Shown here: positions 22,701-33,225 of the stretch, in pieces | Layout of the letters: every line of letters begins with the position of its first letter | Numbering within the stretch: the stretch's first letter is position 1 | Assembly (NCBI GenBank): GCA_036023115.1 | Contig: JAYKKT010000064.1 | Location: 6,004,001-6,068,000, forward strand | Reading direction: 5' to 3' | Source: Brasenia schreberi | Taxonomy: Eukaryota > Streptophyta > Magnoliopsida > Nymphaeales > Cabombaceae | DNA: 64,000 bases | Made by a program: the position numbers and the translations under genes | Notes under the pieces: model-generated | Database searches by the model: none | The model's input: the letters and a program-made list of their open reading frames with translations, nothing else | What the model was told of the DNA's origin: nothing

Positions 22701-25700
22701 AAGTTATTCAAGGGGGATTGGTTTCATGCCTTCATTGTATCTGTATTGGCTTATTATCATATGCTTTTCTTGTTTCTCTTTTGTGTTTTTTGTTTGAATT
22801 CTATAGTTACCTTAACTTTCCTTCTTCCTTTTGTTTTTATCGTCAAATCTAGAGATGCCTTCCTCATACAGATTTGGAAGAACATTTTGTTATCCACATG
22901 GTATCATTCCTTTCTTTTTATTGAACTTTGGTTCTTGATTTGATTCGTGATGTTGTGTTGCTTCGTGTATTATCAGTGTGAATGCATATCAAATGATACG
23001 TTGATGCCAAAATCAATATGATATACTGGCTGTCTTGCAAATTGAATAGTGTATACAGACCATACAATATATCAGCCATATGCACAATATGACCAATACA
23101 AGGTCTGCAGATCCTGTATTGGCTTGTATAGTGTATACAGGTTGTGTAGGCTGTATTGCCGATATAGCTGGTACAGGGTTTGCAAATCCAAAATTTGTTT
23201 CCAATGAGATACTTTTAGTTTCTTTGAGAAAAATGTGATACCACTGATACATATCGGTACGTACCAGGCATATCATAAAGTTTGAACCATTGTTTCCTTC
23301 CAACACTTTTGTGGTCTTCCTGTTCCTCTTTTAACATTTTCACCATCTATGGAAACAAAGAATCTATCCAGCCAACCTCATCTAGTATGGGAAAAGGCTT
23401 AGTTGTTGATGTTGCTGCTGAATGAAATACATATAGATACTTATAACACCGGTTGGCTACATATTGATACTTATAACAGTGGTTGCTAGTCTCTCTAATG
23501 GATTCTTATTTATTCTTCTTATGCCTTGATCTTTATCCTATGGTTAAATGTCAAAATATACTATGAAATCTCCATTAAGGTACTGTGTTAACCTAGTATA
23601 ATAATTTCGTTTGAGTTTCTTCTTGTGCTGCAAAAGATTTTCTATTAGCTGCCTGGCATATAGTACATGGTTTGACGTTGCATTCTAGTGATTTCTGTAG
23701 GTAATAAATTCATTATTTAGTTAGAAGTGGCCCTTTCTGGAAGGAGATATTCTAATTCCAGTTTTCAACAAGGGGATAATGATTAACATTGGTAGACGAA
23801 GTTGTCGTGAGGTGGCTAGCATGCATGCAGTGTAGTAATTGTGACAGGACTTTTCTGTGGCTTATTCTTGAGAAATCAAAGGACAAAATGAAGGGAACCC
23901 TGGAACCAAAATAGGAAGAGCCTGAGAGAGCAGCTGATTTCTCTGCATTTTCATGCATAGTTGTCAAAATGAGTGTTAACAAAATTTTACAAACTGCTGA
24001 ACGTGACATGTGCTTCGTTGTGCTAAGGATTCAACAAAATGGCACCACATTTTCAAGTGACATTTGTGACAGTTTTCTTTGGGTGGTGTCACGTTATGAC
24101 AGAGACCCAACAAGTGTGCGTATTTGTCTGCCATTATGTCTTTTCCAAATAGGAAAGGTTGCAAATCTAATTTCATGTGAGTTCCGATGCTGTTTCAGCT
24201 AAGTCAAGAACTATCCAATATAATGTGTCAAATGCATGAGAAATCTTCTTCTGTATTCTAAAGGAGTAGTTACATCTCCTCGTTTTATGAAGTTGTGGCA
24301 CATCATAAAGATTAAAAAGTTGACGTCAATCCACCAGTCAACTTTTAGAGCCCTTCTACGCTCTTACGGGTAAGAAAGGATTGTAAGAAGAATGATCGAG
24401 CAGCATTTCGTGTATTACCTTAACGTGTAACAACCTAAGATTCTTGAAGGGGAGATGACTCAAGCTGTTTTTTGGACATGTATACTGTTTTCAGTAAAAG
24501 TGATAAGCCAGTGCTGGTTGTTCATTTTAGTGGTTTCAGTATGGAACAATTCATTGTCAAGTTAGCTTAGTTCCTGTTCTGAATGAGATATTCTGGATTT
24601 TAACTCTAATTAGATACTGATTAGAATTGGTTATACAAAGTTGTCATGAGATGGCTCCTAGCAGACTAGCCTGCAAGCAATGTAGTAAAACGTAACTTAA
24701 CTGATTTAGGGGTTCAGAATTATCTGCACCCTACTCTTTGTAGAAGTGGAAAGGCAAAATGAAGAGGACGCTACAACTAAAATAGAATAGCCACTGGAGC
24801 TGCCTATTTTCGCACATACCTGTCAAAATGTGGTGTGTTAACAAAATGTACAAAATCCCTGCAAAAATGTGAGGTGTGTTTTTCATTATGCTACACGATG
24901 GCATCACATTTCAAGTGGCATTTATGATATCTTTGTTTGTGTGGGTCACATTTTGATGGATCTGCACAACAAATACACATACTTGGAGGCCACATTAATG
25001 ATTTATGTATACTTAAATATCCGATGGGCCCATTTTGCTACTTTACCTAAGTCAGTTCAGTATAATGTATTAAATGCATGAGAAATTGGATTACATCCGC
25101 TGATTTTATGTTCTGAACAGTATAAACATTAAATGGTTGACATCAGTCCGGTTAATTTTTACAGCGCCTCCATTGAAGCACAGAGAAGAATCATTAAACA
25201 GCATCTTGCATTATGAATTATCACATACTACATTAATATTCTCAAAGTGGAGAGCATTGGTGATGTTTTTTCTTTTTAAGGACAGGATTCATGATGTATC
25301 TAGAGGTATACATGTCTGTCATACAATGAATATCTCATTTTGCAACATGACTTTGCTCCAATTACATCAAAGCAAAGAAAAGAAAGTGAGAGAAGAATAA
25401 AAATTGCTGAGGATCCAAATTGGACCTGATGGATTATATCATGACAAAGCTATGCGTTTTGAGAGGTCATTTTGATGGTCTGCAGTTTGTTTGAAGATGT
25501 CTTTCTCTATTTCCTGCTCAATGCTGTACTTTATATTAAACTTAACATCATGAGTATTACCTGATGTTCTTAATGAAGATTCTCTTGGACAAACCTAATG
25601 CTAATTTAGAATGTCTACTTCTATTGGCTGTTGCTTTTTCCGTTGTTAGTAGTTATCCAAAATATTGCGCTTTTAATCTTGTTGTGGATGACTTTATGGA

Positions 25701-28700
25701 GTAAAGATATGGCAATGCAGGAAGGAGTCAATGTTTTGGCCGTTAACTATGGCTCACCTAGCTCATGCCCTTATCCTCGGTTACTGAGAAAGGTATGCCC
25801 GGTATCTTTAGTTTGTCTTCTATAAATTCCCTGCAATAATCTGATCATTACTAACCTTCGCTAATGCCAAGCTTGTCGATTGTGGCAATTTAGAATTATT
25901 AGGCACTTTAAATTTTCTCTAAAGGTTTCTCTTTGCTTCCTGCCCGAAAAGTTACACATGGTCTGCGTTTTGCATTCTGTACAGAATTTTTTTATGAAAG
26001 TTATGTTGGGCATAAATTATTCAGCATTATGCATTAAAATGTACTTTTCACTAATCCACTTTTGCTTGTTGGACATGTTATTGTAAATAAACTTCATATC
26101 ATTAAATATAAAAAGGGCTTACAATGGACGGCAGATTGGAGGCATTCCTCCAATCTGCCTTCAACCCAAGAAATCGGCTGCTTCTTTGCAGCCGTCCCCC
26201 CTCTTTTCTTATTCTGCTCTCTAACCCTAATCACTTACTTATACTCTATCTAACTTAATTTCCTAATCTATCCCTACTAACAATTAACTATTTCTAGACT
26301 TCTAGTATAACATAAGACTCAAAATGACATACGACAGGACGCATTTACATTTATTGACACTTTCTACATGCTAAGACTACTTTCCTTAACACTCCCCCTC
26401 AAGTTGGGTGAAAGATGTTGATGACACCCAACTTGGATAAGGTCTCCTTTAATAGTTTGCTGGTAGTAGCTTTAGTTAAAAAATCAGCTCTCTGTTTGGA
26501 AGAATGAACATACTCCAACTGGAATTCTTTATTAGATATCTTCTCTCTGATGAAGTGGCAGTCGATTTCTATATGCTTGGTCCTTTCATGATATACTGGA
26601 TTAGATGCCATCTGAATTGTTGCACTGCTATCACAATATAAGGGTAGAGGATGGTTAATTGAATAACCTAATTCAGTGATCAAAGAAGATATCTATTTTC
26701 CTTCACAAATAGCTTGGTATATTCAGCTTCTGCCGTAGATCTTGCAACCACTGTCTGTTTTTTGCTTTTCCAAGATATAATATTGCCCCCAAGTAAAGTA
26801 ATATATCCAGTAGTTGACTTCCTGTCATCATAAGAACCTGCCCAGTCAGCATCAGAATAAAGTTCAATGTCCAAATTTGATGACTTCGAATAAAGTACAC
26901 CCATTCCTGAAGTTGTTTTGAGATATCGAAGAATTCTATACACTGCATCCATCTGATTTTTTGTTGGTGAATGCATATATCTGCTCACAATCCCAACTGC
27001 ATATGCAATATCTGGTCGAGTAATGGTCAAATATATGAGTTTACCCACTAGCCTCTGATATTTATGGATGTCTTTGAACTCTTCACTGTCGCCATTAAAA
27101 AATTTCTGATTTACCTCCATTGGAATGTCACTAAATTTACATTCAAGCATTTGGATGTCTTCAAGGAGATCCATTAGATATTTCTTCCGAGTCAAGTAAA
27201 TACCTTTGTTGGAGTAAAGAACTTCTATGCCCAAGAAATAATGAAGCCTGCCTAGGTCTTTAATATCAAATAGTTTATGAAGACTCATTTTTAACTTTGA
27301 TATTTCTTCAAGGTCATCTCCTGTAACAATAATGTCATCAACATAAACTGCGAGAATTGAAATTTTTGTCCCTTTCTTGAAGAATATGGTATGATCATTG
27401 AGGCTTCTGCTGTATCCCAAACTACACACTGCTTTGCTGAATTTATCAAACCACGCTCTTGGAGATTGTTTCAACCCATAAATGGCTTTATTGAGTTTAC
27501 ATACTCTATTAGAAGAAGACATATTTCTGGTCATTCCTGGAGGTAGTTCCATGTATACTTCTTCATTTAAGTCTCCCTGTAAGAAAGCATTCTTAACATC
27601 CAATTGCCATAGGTCCCATCCCAAATTTGTTGCCATACTAAGAAGTATCCTGATTGATGTAAGTTTAGCCACAGGTGCAAAGGTCTCTGTATAATCAATG
27701 CCATATGACTGACTGTATCCTTTAACAACCAATCTAGCTTTGTATCTCTCCACTGTTCCATCTGCCTTATATTTAATAGTAAACACCCACTTGCATCCTA
27801 CTGTATGCCTATTAGAAGGCAACTGTGTGATGGTCCATGTATTGTTTTTAACCAATGCATTTAGTTCTTCGTCAATCGCAGCTTTTCATAAGGGGCACTT
27901 GATTGCTTCTTCGAACTTTGAAGGAATCTTTTGTTTTGCAGCATTCATAACGAAGGATTGATAGTTCTGAGAAGTATTGACATATGACACATAATTAGAA
28001 ATCGGATATCTTGCACATGCACGCTTACCTTTGCGAACAGCAATAGGAATCTCAAGGTCATTGTCCACTCGTACTTGAGGATCTGATTCAGGGGAAATCT
28101 CTTTAGCACATGGGTCTTCTTGAGTGTACACAATCTTCCGGTGTCCTTTCTTGTATGTCAGAAGCTCTTTGGATGGCTGGTGGTTGTCACGCTGACTATC
28201 AACGATCTCAGGATACTCCCCCTCACTAGGAACTAGTGGAAGGACACAAGGAGTAGGGGTTGAAGCGGCCACTGAAGGAGAATAATAAGGTGTAAGTTCG
28301 AAGAAACTAACATCCCGGGAAACATATAGTTTGTGAAGCAAGGGATCATAGCATTTATAGCCCTTTTGAGAGGTCGAGTAGCCTAGAAAAATACACTTAT
28401 CGGACTTTGCAGCAAGTTTATCTCGATGAGGAAGAGGAATATGTACAAAGCAGGTACACCCAAAGAGACGAGGAACAAGATGAAAAGGTTTGGAGGCTTT
28501 ATCAAGAGTACGAAAAGGACTCTCCCCCTGAAGAGTATGACTGGGCATGCGATTTATAAGATAAACAGTAGTAAGAACAGCTTCACCCCAATAGAATTTG
28601 GGAACATTACTTTGAAGGAGAAGAGTTCGGGCAACCTCTAGAATATGACGATTCCGTCGTTCAGCAAGACCATTCTGCTGAGGTGTATAAGGACAGGTAG

Positions 28701-31700
28701 TCTGATGAACAATGCCCTGGGCTTGGAGATATTTGGCTAACTCAATCCCAACATATTCACCCCCATTATCGGATCGAAGAATTTTAAGAGTGGCATTGAA
28801 TTGAGTAGAAATAAATTTATGCACAATGGGAAAAATAGAAGCAACTTCAGATTTAGATTTCATTAAGTACACGATGGTAAGTCGAGTACAATCATCAATG
28901 AAAGATATAAAATACTTATGACCAAACAAAGAGGTGACTGGACTAGGACCCCATAAGAGTGAATAAGCTCAAAGGGCTGAGATCGGCGAGAATCACTTGA
29001 AGGATAAGAAACCCTCTGGTGTTTCCCGCGTTGACAAACTTCACAATGGAACTGTATTTTATTGGACATGACGCGAAACTGAGGAACAATATATGGAATC
29101 TGAGACACTAGGAGATGACCAAGACGAGAATGCCAAAGACGAAGAGCGGTATCGGGAGCGGGTGATGGGGAGGAAACACTGCAGGAGGTGGAAGGAGGAG
29201 ATGAGTCTTCAAGAATGTATAATCTTCGCTGTAATTTACCATGTCCAAAAAGTTTCCCCGTCTTCAGATCCTAAAATACACAACCAGTAGGATGAAAGGT
29301 CACACAACAATTTAAGGTACGAGTTAAAGAGCTGACGGAAAGTAGATTAAGCGGGAAACTGGGAACATGATATACGGAGGATAAATCTGAAAGACATGTA
29401 GAGACACTGCCCTGTCCAATCATGTAAGTGAAGGAACCATCTGCCAATCTAATGAGTGCCTGATCTGTAAGAGACTGGTAAGTGGAAAAATAGTTTGAGT
29501 CGCCCACCATATGATCTGTAGCCCCGGAATCAATTATCCAAGATTTGGAACGGGAAGGAGAGGAGAGAGTACCCGTAACGGTATGGGTAGCCTGAGCGAT
29601 TGTAGCATGGTTGAGCGGAGCGGAAGTTGTTTCAGAGAATCGTTGTTGAAGACCCTCTAGTCGTTTGAGAATCTCCTGGATGCCCTCAGTGCTGGGATTG
29701 CTGTCTGCGGAGTGGACTGATGGAGGGCGAGATCGATAGTAATCTGGTTTACCATGTAATTCCCAACAATGATCTCTGGTATGACGTGATTTACCACAAT
29801 GGGAACAGACCAGTTTATTTTTATCATCTGAAGTAATTCATCCACGGCCACGTCCACGACCCTGAAGACCCCCTCTGCCACGAAAGTGTGAAGTATCGTC
29901 TCGAACTTGAAGGGCATACTGGTCTGGAGTAAGAAGTTGTTCCTTCTCTAGATTTCTGTGGTCTTCTTCGCGGATTAATAATGAGTAAACAGTGCCCAAA
30001 GATGGAAGTTCGTCTCTGCCTAAGATATTCAATTTGACTGATTCAAATTCTGGATTGACACCCCATAATAAATCAAATACTTTCTTTTTCTCAAGCGCAA
30101 CCTGTCGTTTAGTATAACAAGAAGAACACTGGATATTGGTATAGTAGAAGAGTTCATCCCAAAGGTCGCGGAGATCTGCATAGTATGTACTGATAGATCG
30201 ATTGGCTTGTTTGCACTTCCTGATGCGCTCCAGAATCTCATATTCTTTGGCAACATTCTTCTTTCGGGAATAAGCCTCAGCAACAACACACCAAATGGCA
30301 TGGGCATAATCTAAAAACATAAAAGTTTTAGCGATAGATGAAATCATGGACTGGAGCAACCAGGAGGAAAGTAAGGCATCTTCTCGTTTCCAGGTGGAAT
30401 ATAGGCCGTCATGTGGCGTTGGAATGGAAGAGTGACCCATCAAATGTTCTCATCTCCCCCTGGCTACAATGGCGAGTTCCACAGAACGTGCCCATTCCAT
30501 GTAATTTCGTCCATCTAGTTTAGTCGTGGTAATCTGAAGATGGTCCGATTTCTCAAAGAGACCAGAGGAGTCACCAATATGAGAAGAAAGATCAATGCCC
30601 TTACCCTTGTCAGCCATAAAAGACGAAAGGAGAATGAACAAAAGTAAGATCAGGGTACAATAGAAATGAAGCAAATATGCGGCGGCAGCAGCCACTGCCT
30701 TATGCAGTGGGAATGATAATTATGCCCGCAGGCAAGTGTCCCAAGTTCAGCCTCGTGAGTATAGTCTTCCAGGAGATGAATAGGCACATCCACGAAATGC
30801 AGTAAGATGGCAGAAGGAAAATCAGGAGCCACGTTGACAGAAGACAAGGAGGCAACAATGAAAAAAGTTTTGGCGGCCAAAGGGAAGGCTCGAAGCAGAA
30901 AAAACTTCACTGCAGCTTTGCAAGGAAACAGAGTCACGATTGAAGAGGGCTTCAATGATGAAGAGGCTTCAAGAACAGCTCAAGCAGCATCTGGACGTCT
31001 GATACCATATTGTAAATAAACTTCATATCATTAAATATAAAAAGGGCTTACAATGGACGGCAGAATGGAAGCATTCCTCCAATCTGCCTTCAACCCAAGA
31101 AATCGGCTGCTTCTGTGCAGCCGTCCCCCCTCTTTTCTTATTGTGCTCTCTAACCCTAATCACTTACTTATACTCTATCTAACTTAATTTCCTAATCTAC
31201 CTCTACTAACAATTAACTATTTCTAGTATAACATAAGACTCAAAATGACATACGACAGGACGCATTTACATTTATTGACACTTTCTACATGCTAAGACTA
31301 CTTTCCTTAACAGTTCAATGTTCACAAGGATGTGGTTGCCCCATCTTAAAATTTCTGATTTTAAGGATTAGATCTGAATTATCCAGTATTTATGGACGAT
31401 GGTTAGAGAACCCATGAACTTAGTATGCATAAGAGTTATCGACATAGCTTTCTTCCATTAGAACATTTTCTTCTGTGCAAAAAGACCATACCGTTAACTA
31501 ATTTTGTACTGGTTGTCCTGAAGAAAGGGGTCATATGTGAGCATCTTTAGCTTCAATAATGCTGCCATTCCACGCCTTTCGTATATCATGCCTCCTTGAG
31601 GTATGGCTAAGTTGGCAAAGAACACAAACAACTTAGATGCCTTTATTTCTTTACGATCCTCTCTGGTTCTCGCACCTATTTAACTGGGTCTGCGGTCATC

Positions 31701-32364
31701 TCTCATGGTGCATCCTTCGTGGCTCACCTGCCGAAAGCTTCTTCGTTATGTTGTATGTGATACTCTTTATGATTGTCTAGCTTTTGGCCTAACTGTTAAA
31801 TGCTTGCAGCCATCAAAGTGGTTTTTCAACTCGCACACTGTCTTGAAGAATGGCGAGCTCGCACCAAGGTCAACATTATATTGACCTTGCAATTACAACA
31901 AATTGATTTCAATTCATCTTTTCTGTATGAATATGTTTGAACTTTGAAGTTGTAGAGAATGTGAAAACCATTCTTTTTTTTCCTTTTGGGATTGCAGAAA
32001 GCCATCATTCGCCGAGGCAGCACTAAAAGTTGAGAATGGTGAGGATGAAGGAATTAAGCCACCAGAGCGGTCCCTTTTGTCCAAATATGTAAGTCCTTTT
32101 CTTTGCTTTTTAGTGTTGGATCGAACTCCGGTTAACCGATGGTCGCCATTGTGAGAATAATGAAGAAACTGATTTACGTGTCTTTTGGATGTTGGTGTAC
32201 AGTGGATGTACTTGATCCCTCTTGGGCTCATCGTTATGAATGCAATCACTCAAGCGATGAACATGCCGGAGGAGCAGGCCGCAGGAGCTGCAGGGCAGTC
32301 GTCTTCCCAGCAACAAGCAGTGCCAACTCAACGTGCTGCGAACCCAGGTGTTCGCCGGCGATGA
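13487..32364 (+). CDS. EMC10: ER membrane protein complex subunit 10
   Basis: EMC10 is a lumen-facing, single-pass subunit of the ER membrane complex, which inserts tail-anchored and multipass proteins. Eight exons join in frame with GT-AG borders: 13487-13801, 14777-14839, 14925-15017, 22853-22900, 25721-25792, 31810-31868, 31998-32088 and 32203-32364. Together they encode 300 residues, close to other plant EMC10 proteins. The order is a signal peptide (residues 1 to ~26), the [13 protein letters not shown] start typical of the plant family, [14 protein letters not shown], then [14 protein letters not shown]. Next come [44 protein letters not shown], a membrane helix ([14 protein letters not shown]), and a tail ending GVRRR. 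Introns 3, 4 and 5 are 7.8, 2.8 and 6.0 kb and full of transposons. All exons are open, so the gene looks functional. Confidence 0.93.
16575..18324 (-). mobile_element. 5'-truncated RTE-type LINE with 18-bp target-site duplication
   Basis: The body (16593-18306) is on the minus strand and ends in a (TTG)n-type tail. It is flanked by ATAAAGCAATTCTCAATA at 16575-16592 and 18307-18324. It encodes the reverse transcriptase of an RTE-clade [42 protein letters not shown], then a C-terminal [19 protein letters not shown] region and AHDRDLWK near the tail. The endonuclease half is missing. The catalytic F/YADD box reads FAGD, so one catalytic aspartate is lost. Frameshifts at about 17600 and 17320 also break it. 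It is inserted inside the LTR-ended element of EMC10 intron 3. Confidence 0.9.
18325..19557. other. Interior of the LTR-ended element
   Basis: No coding sequence was recognised on either strand between the nested LINE and the nested hAT element. Confidence 0.4.
19558..21008. mobile_element. Non-autonomous hAT-type element with perfect 8-bp target-site duplication
   Basis: The element (19566-21000, 1435 bp) begins CTATGTCACACGGG and ends TATGTGACATAG, giving a 10-bp perfect terminal inverted repeat. CTTCATAG flanks it at 19558-19565 and 21001-21008. The subterminal zones are iterations of GGGTGCGGGTG and ACACGGTGTCGG words, as in plant hAT elements. There is no transposase. The centre holds a ~300-bp tandem repeat. 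It is nested in the LTR-ended element of EMC10 intron 3. Confidence 0.8.
20095..20790. repeat. Tandem repeat of ~300 bp inside the hAT element
   Basis: Two long copies start near 20100 and 20400, each opening with caacaagtgtaatataagtt. They run through a purine-rich block to gagagagagggtt.cagcc. A partial third copy covers about 20690-20770. The open frames here follow the low-complexity GA/AAG content and are not genes. Confidence 0.65.
21085..22057. other. EMC10 intron 3, no feature recognised
   Basis: AT-rich intron with TG/TA simple repeats near 21530-21620. No coding or transposon similarity was seen. Confidence 0.4.
22058..22280 (-). mobile_element. Mini-LINE (SINE-like) made of the two ends of the local RTE LINE, with 17-bp target duplication
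   Basis: The 189-bp body (22075-22263) is flanked by TGAAGCATAAAAAGTAA at 22058-22074 and 22264-22280. Read on the minus strand, its first ~115 bp match the 5' end of the LINE at 61787-61910, including AACTCCGCC and the LINE start codon. After a short A-run it switches to the last codons and 3' tail shared by all local LINE copies (CAAAGAATCCATGTAG to GGCTTAGTTG). The endonuclease and reverse transcriptase are absent. The flanking duplication shows it was inserted by retrotransposition, presumably using LINE enzymes. Confidence 0.85.
23293..23420. mobile_element. LINE 3' fragment with 5' inversion (twin priming)
   Basis: 23349-23420 matches the LINE tail in plus orientation (GGAAACAAAGAATC to GGCTTAGTTGTTG). 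The adjacent 23293-23347 matches the LINE segment just upstream of that tail but in inverted orientation (CCTTCCAACACTTTTGTGG). Head-to-head inversion of a truncated 5' part is the known outcome of twin-primed LINE insertion. It lies in EMC10 intron 4. Confidence 0.65.
23745..25200. repeat. Diverged tandem duplication (period about 0.85 kb) in EMC10 intron 4
   Basis: The block from about 23745 to 24420 is repeated with many changes at about 24600-25200. Paired landmarks are caaagttgtc/gaagttgtcgtgag, gtgttaacaaaat, tttcaagtg.cattt.tga and aaatgcatgagaaat (24228 and 25073). Confidence 0.6.
26082..26391 (-). repeat. Copia 3' LTR
   Basis: On the minus strand it begins TGTTAAGGAAAG and ends GTTTATTTACA. 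Compared with the 5' LTR it carries an extra 8 bp near 26300 and about six base differences. Confidence 0.95.
26392..26402 (-). other. Copia polypurine tract
   Basis: TTGAGGGGGAG directly precedes the 3' LTR on the minus strand; it is the usual primer for plus-strand DNA synthesis. Confidence 0.85.
26399..27855 (-). pseudogene. Copia reverse transcriptase / RNase H
   Basis: The reading frame from 27855 shows [53 protein letters not shown] and the catalytic [13 protein letters not shown]. RNase H follows with [19 protein letters not shown]. The frame breaks after the AEAEY motif (near 26690) and resumes in another frame as [20 protein letters not shown] to the end at 26399. A short deletion or frameshift in RNase H therefore inactivates it. 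Confidence 0.93.
27886..29160 (-). pseudogene. Copia integrase
   Basis: The pre-integrase zinc region (LWHSRLGH, then [11 protein letters not shown]) is in the gag frame. A frameshift near 28960 moves the core to another frame. The core keeps the catalytic acidic residues: [19 protein letters not shown] and [16 protein letters not shown] at 27886-27888 separates it from the reverse transcriptase, which follows in the same frame. Confidence 0.92.
29271..30617 (-). pseudogene. Copia gag and protease
   Basis: Gag starts at the ATG at 30617 ([13 protein letters not shown]). A TGA at 30450 interrupts it, it resumes in the same frame, and a second TGA occurs just after an RGRGRG stretch near 29838. 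Beyond that the same frame gives a CCHC knuckle ([14 protein letters not shown], about 29770-29810) and the protease active site ([11 protein letters not shown], near 29520). It ends in TAG at 29271. Frame is kept throughout, so the lesions are point nonsense changes. Confidence 0.92.
30686..30775 (-). pseudogene. RING-H2 finger fragment in the Copia 5' leader
   Basis: Directly upstream of gag, the minus strand encodes [20 protein letters not shown] followed by HCIRQWLL. This is the second half of a RING-H2 zinc finger as found in plant E3 ubiquitin ligases (C-G-H-x-Y-H-x-x-C-I-x-x-W-L). Copia elements do not normally carry this. It is probably a piece of host gene picked up by the element. 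The first cysteine pair and the last CPxC are absent, so it cannot fold as a complete finger. Confidence 0.7.
30998..31007 (-). other. Copia primer-binding site (initiator tRNA-Met type)
   Basis: TGGTATCAGA lies three bases inside the 5' LTR on the minus strand and is complementary to the 3' end of initiator methionine tRNA, the usual Copia primer. Confidence 0.88.
31011..31312 (-). repeat. Copia 5' LTR
   Basis: This 302-bp repeat is nearly identical to 26082-26391. It has TG...CA ends on the minus strand and lies directly upstream of the primer site. Confidence 0.95.
31313..31809 (+). other. End of EMC10 intron 5
   Basis: No further transposon or coding sequence was recognised. The intron closes with a TTGCAG acceptor before the PSKWFFNSH exon. 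Confidence 0.5.
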
Positions 32365-32450
32365 TGATGGGCGACGGTTCTTTTCTTCGATTCGGTTGGC
32401 AGCAGATTTCACTGTATTTTTTTGAACGGTAATGTGGAAAATGGTCATTT

Positions 32451-32453
<3 letters not shown>

Positions 32454-32504
<51 letters not shown>
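32454..32504. repeat. (CT)n microsatellite in the EMC10 3' UTR region
   Basis: CT dinucleotides with one interruption, about 90 bp after the EMC10 stop codon. Confidence 0.9.
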
Positions 32505-32690
32505 GTCGTTGGTAGGAGGGGAGTTTACCCCGGAATAGCGGCATCGACCATTATGACAATGCAGTCGTAATATTTGACTGGAATTTTGTAATTTAACCAG
32601 GGAAGGTATTTCTTGGATTTGTGTATGGCTTGTATCTAATAGGAGCTAGACTATGGTAAAAACAGGTCGATCAGGAGTTAATACCACTAT

Positions 32691-33032
32691 TAGGATGTGG
32701 ATATCCTGTTCAAACGCGTATTGTATGTGCACCCAGCGTTTGGTCCGGTTCTAGGCTCAACTTGAACCAGACCAATATAAACTCGAACAAACCAATATAG
32801 TTGATTCTTTATGGAGAACCAAACGGAACCATCAGTTCCTGTTTGGTTCGGTGTCCAAAACCGTGCTTTATTACATTTTAATATGCAAATATATGAATTG
32901 GTTTAGTTTTAGCCTAAGAAATATGAACTGAACCATTTTTTCTTTCTCAAACCAAACCAGATCACCTATTTATATCGGTTTGTTTATATGGTGGTGTAAT
33001 GGATTCTTTAAACACCTATATGGACATCTCTA
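32691..33032. repeat. hAT-like short element with AACC/GGTT subterminal words
   Basis: The left end TAGGATGTGGATATC and the reverse complement of the right end TAGAGATGTCCATAT match at most positions with one gap. The interior repeats GAACC/GGTTC words. I found no 8-bp target duplication, so the boundaries are tentative. Confidence 0.4.
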
Positions 33033-33154
33033 TTATAAAAAAAGATTGTCGTTAGCAAATGGCCTTTGATTTGTTTGTCGATAAAACCGTGCTTCCAGTA
33101 ACTTTTTCCCTAGTACAATGGGGACGTCGAAGCTAGATGAAAGCCTCAAGCATG

Positions 33155-33225
33155 GAGCTCATGACCTTCAACTCGTGGGTCGGCTGACCAGCCAGGTGAG
33201 CTATTGCTCTTTCTGCAATCTTTGA
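33155..33225 (-). repeat. tRNA-like SINE fragment
   Basis: On the minus strand an A-box-like ATAGCTCACCTGGCTGG is followed by GAAGGTCATGAGCTCC in the B-box position. A close relative is at 33636-33700. Confidence 0.4.

Larger units (their letters stand above)
26077..31317 (-). mobile_element. Copia LTR retrotransposon with two LTRs, in antisense in EMC10 intron 5
   Basis: The 5231-bp element (26082-31312) has LTRs of 310 and 302 bp, a tRNA-Met-type primer site, a polypurine tract, and gag, protease, integrase, reverse transcriptase and RNase H in Copia order. The LTRs differ by about six substitutions and one 8-bp indel, about 2%, so the insertion is fairly recent. Flanking 5-mers are GTTAT and GTTCA, a poor match for a target duplication. 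Internal lesions are TGA at 30450, TGA near 29838, TAG at 29271, a frameshift near 28960, TGA at 27886, and a break near 26680. It cannot make its own proteins. Confidence 0.95.

Noticed and set aside
27886..28929. Host gene encoding an integrase-like protein
   Set aside because: It is part of the Copia between its LTRs, in order with gag and reverse transcriptase.
26077..31317. GTTAT/GTTCA as a Copia target-site duplication
   Set aside because: Only three of five bases agree, so I do not claim it; the element is defined by its LTRs, primer site and polypurine tract instead.
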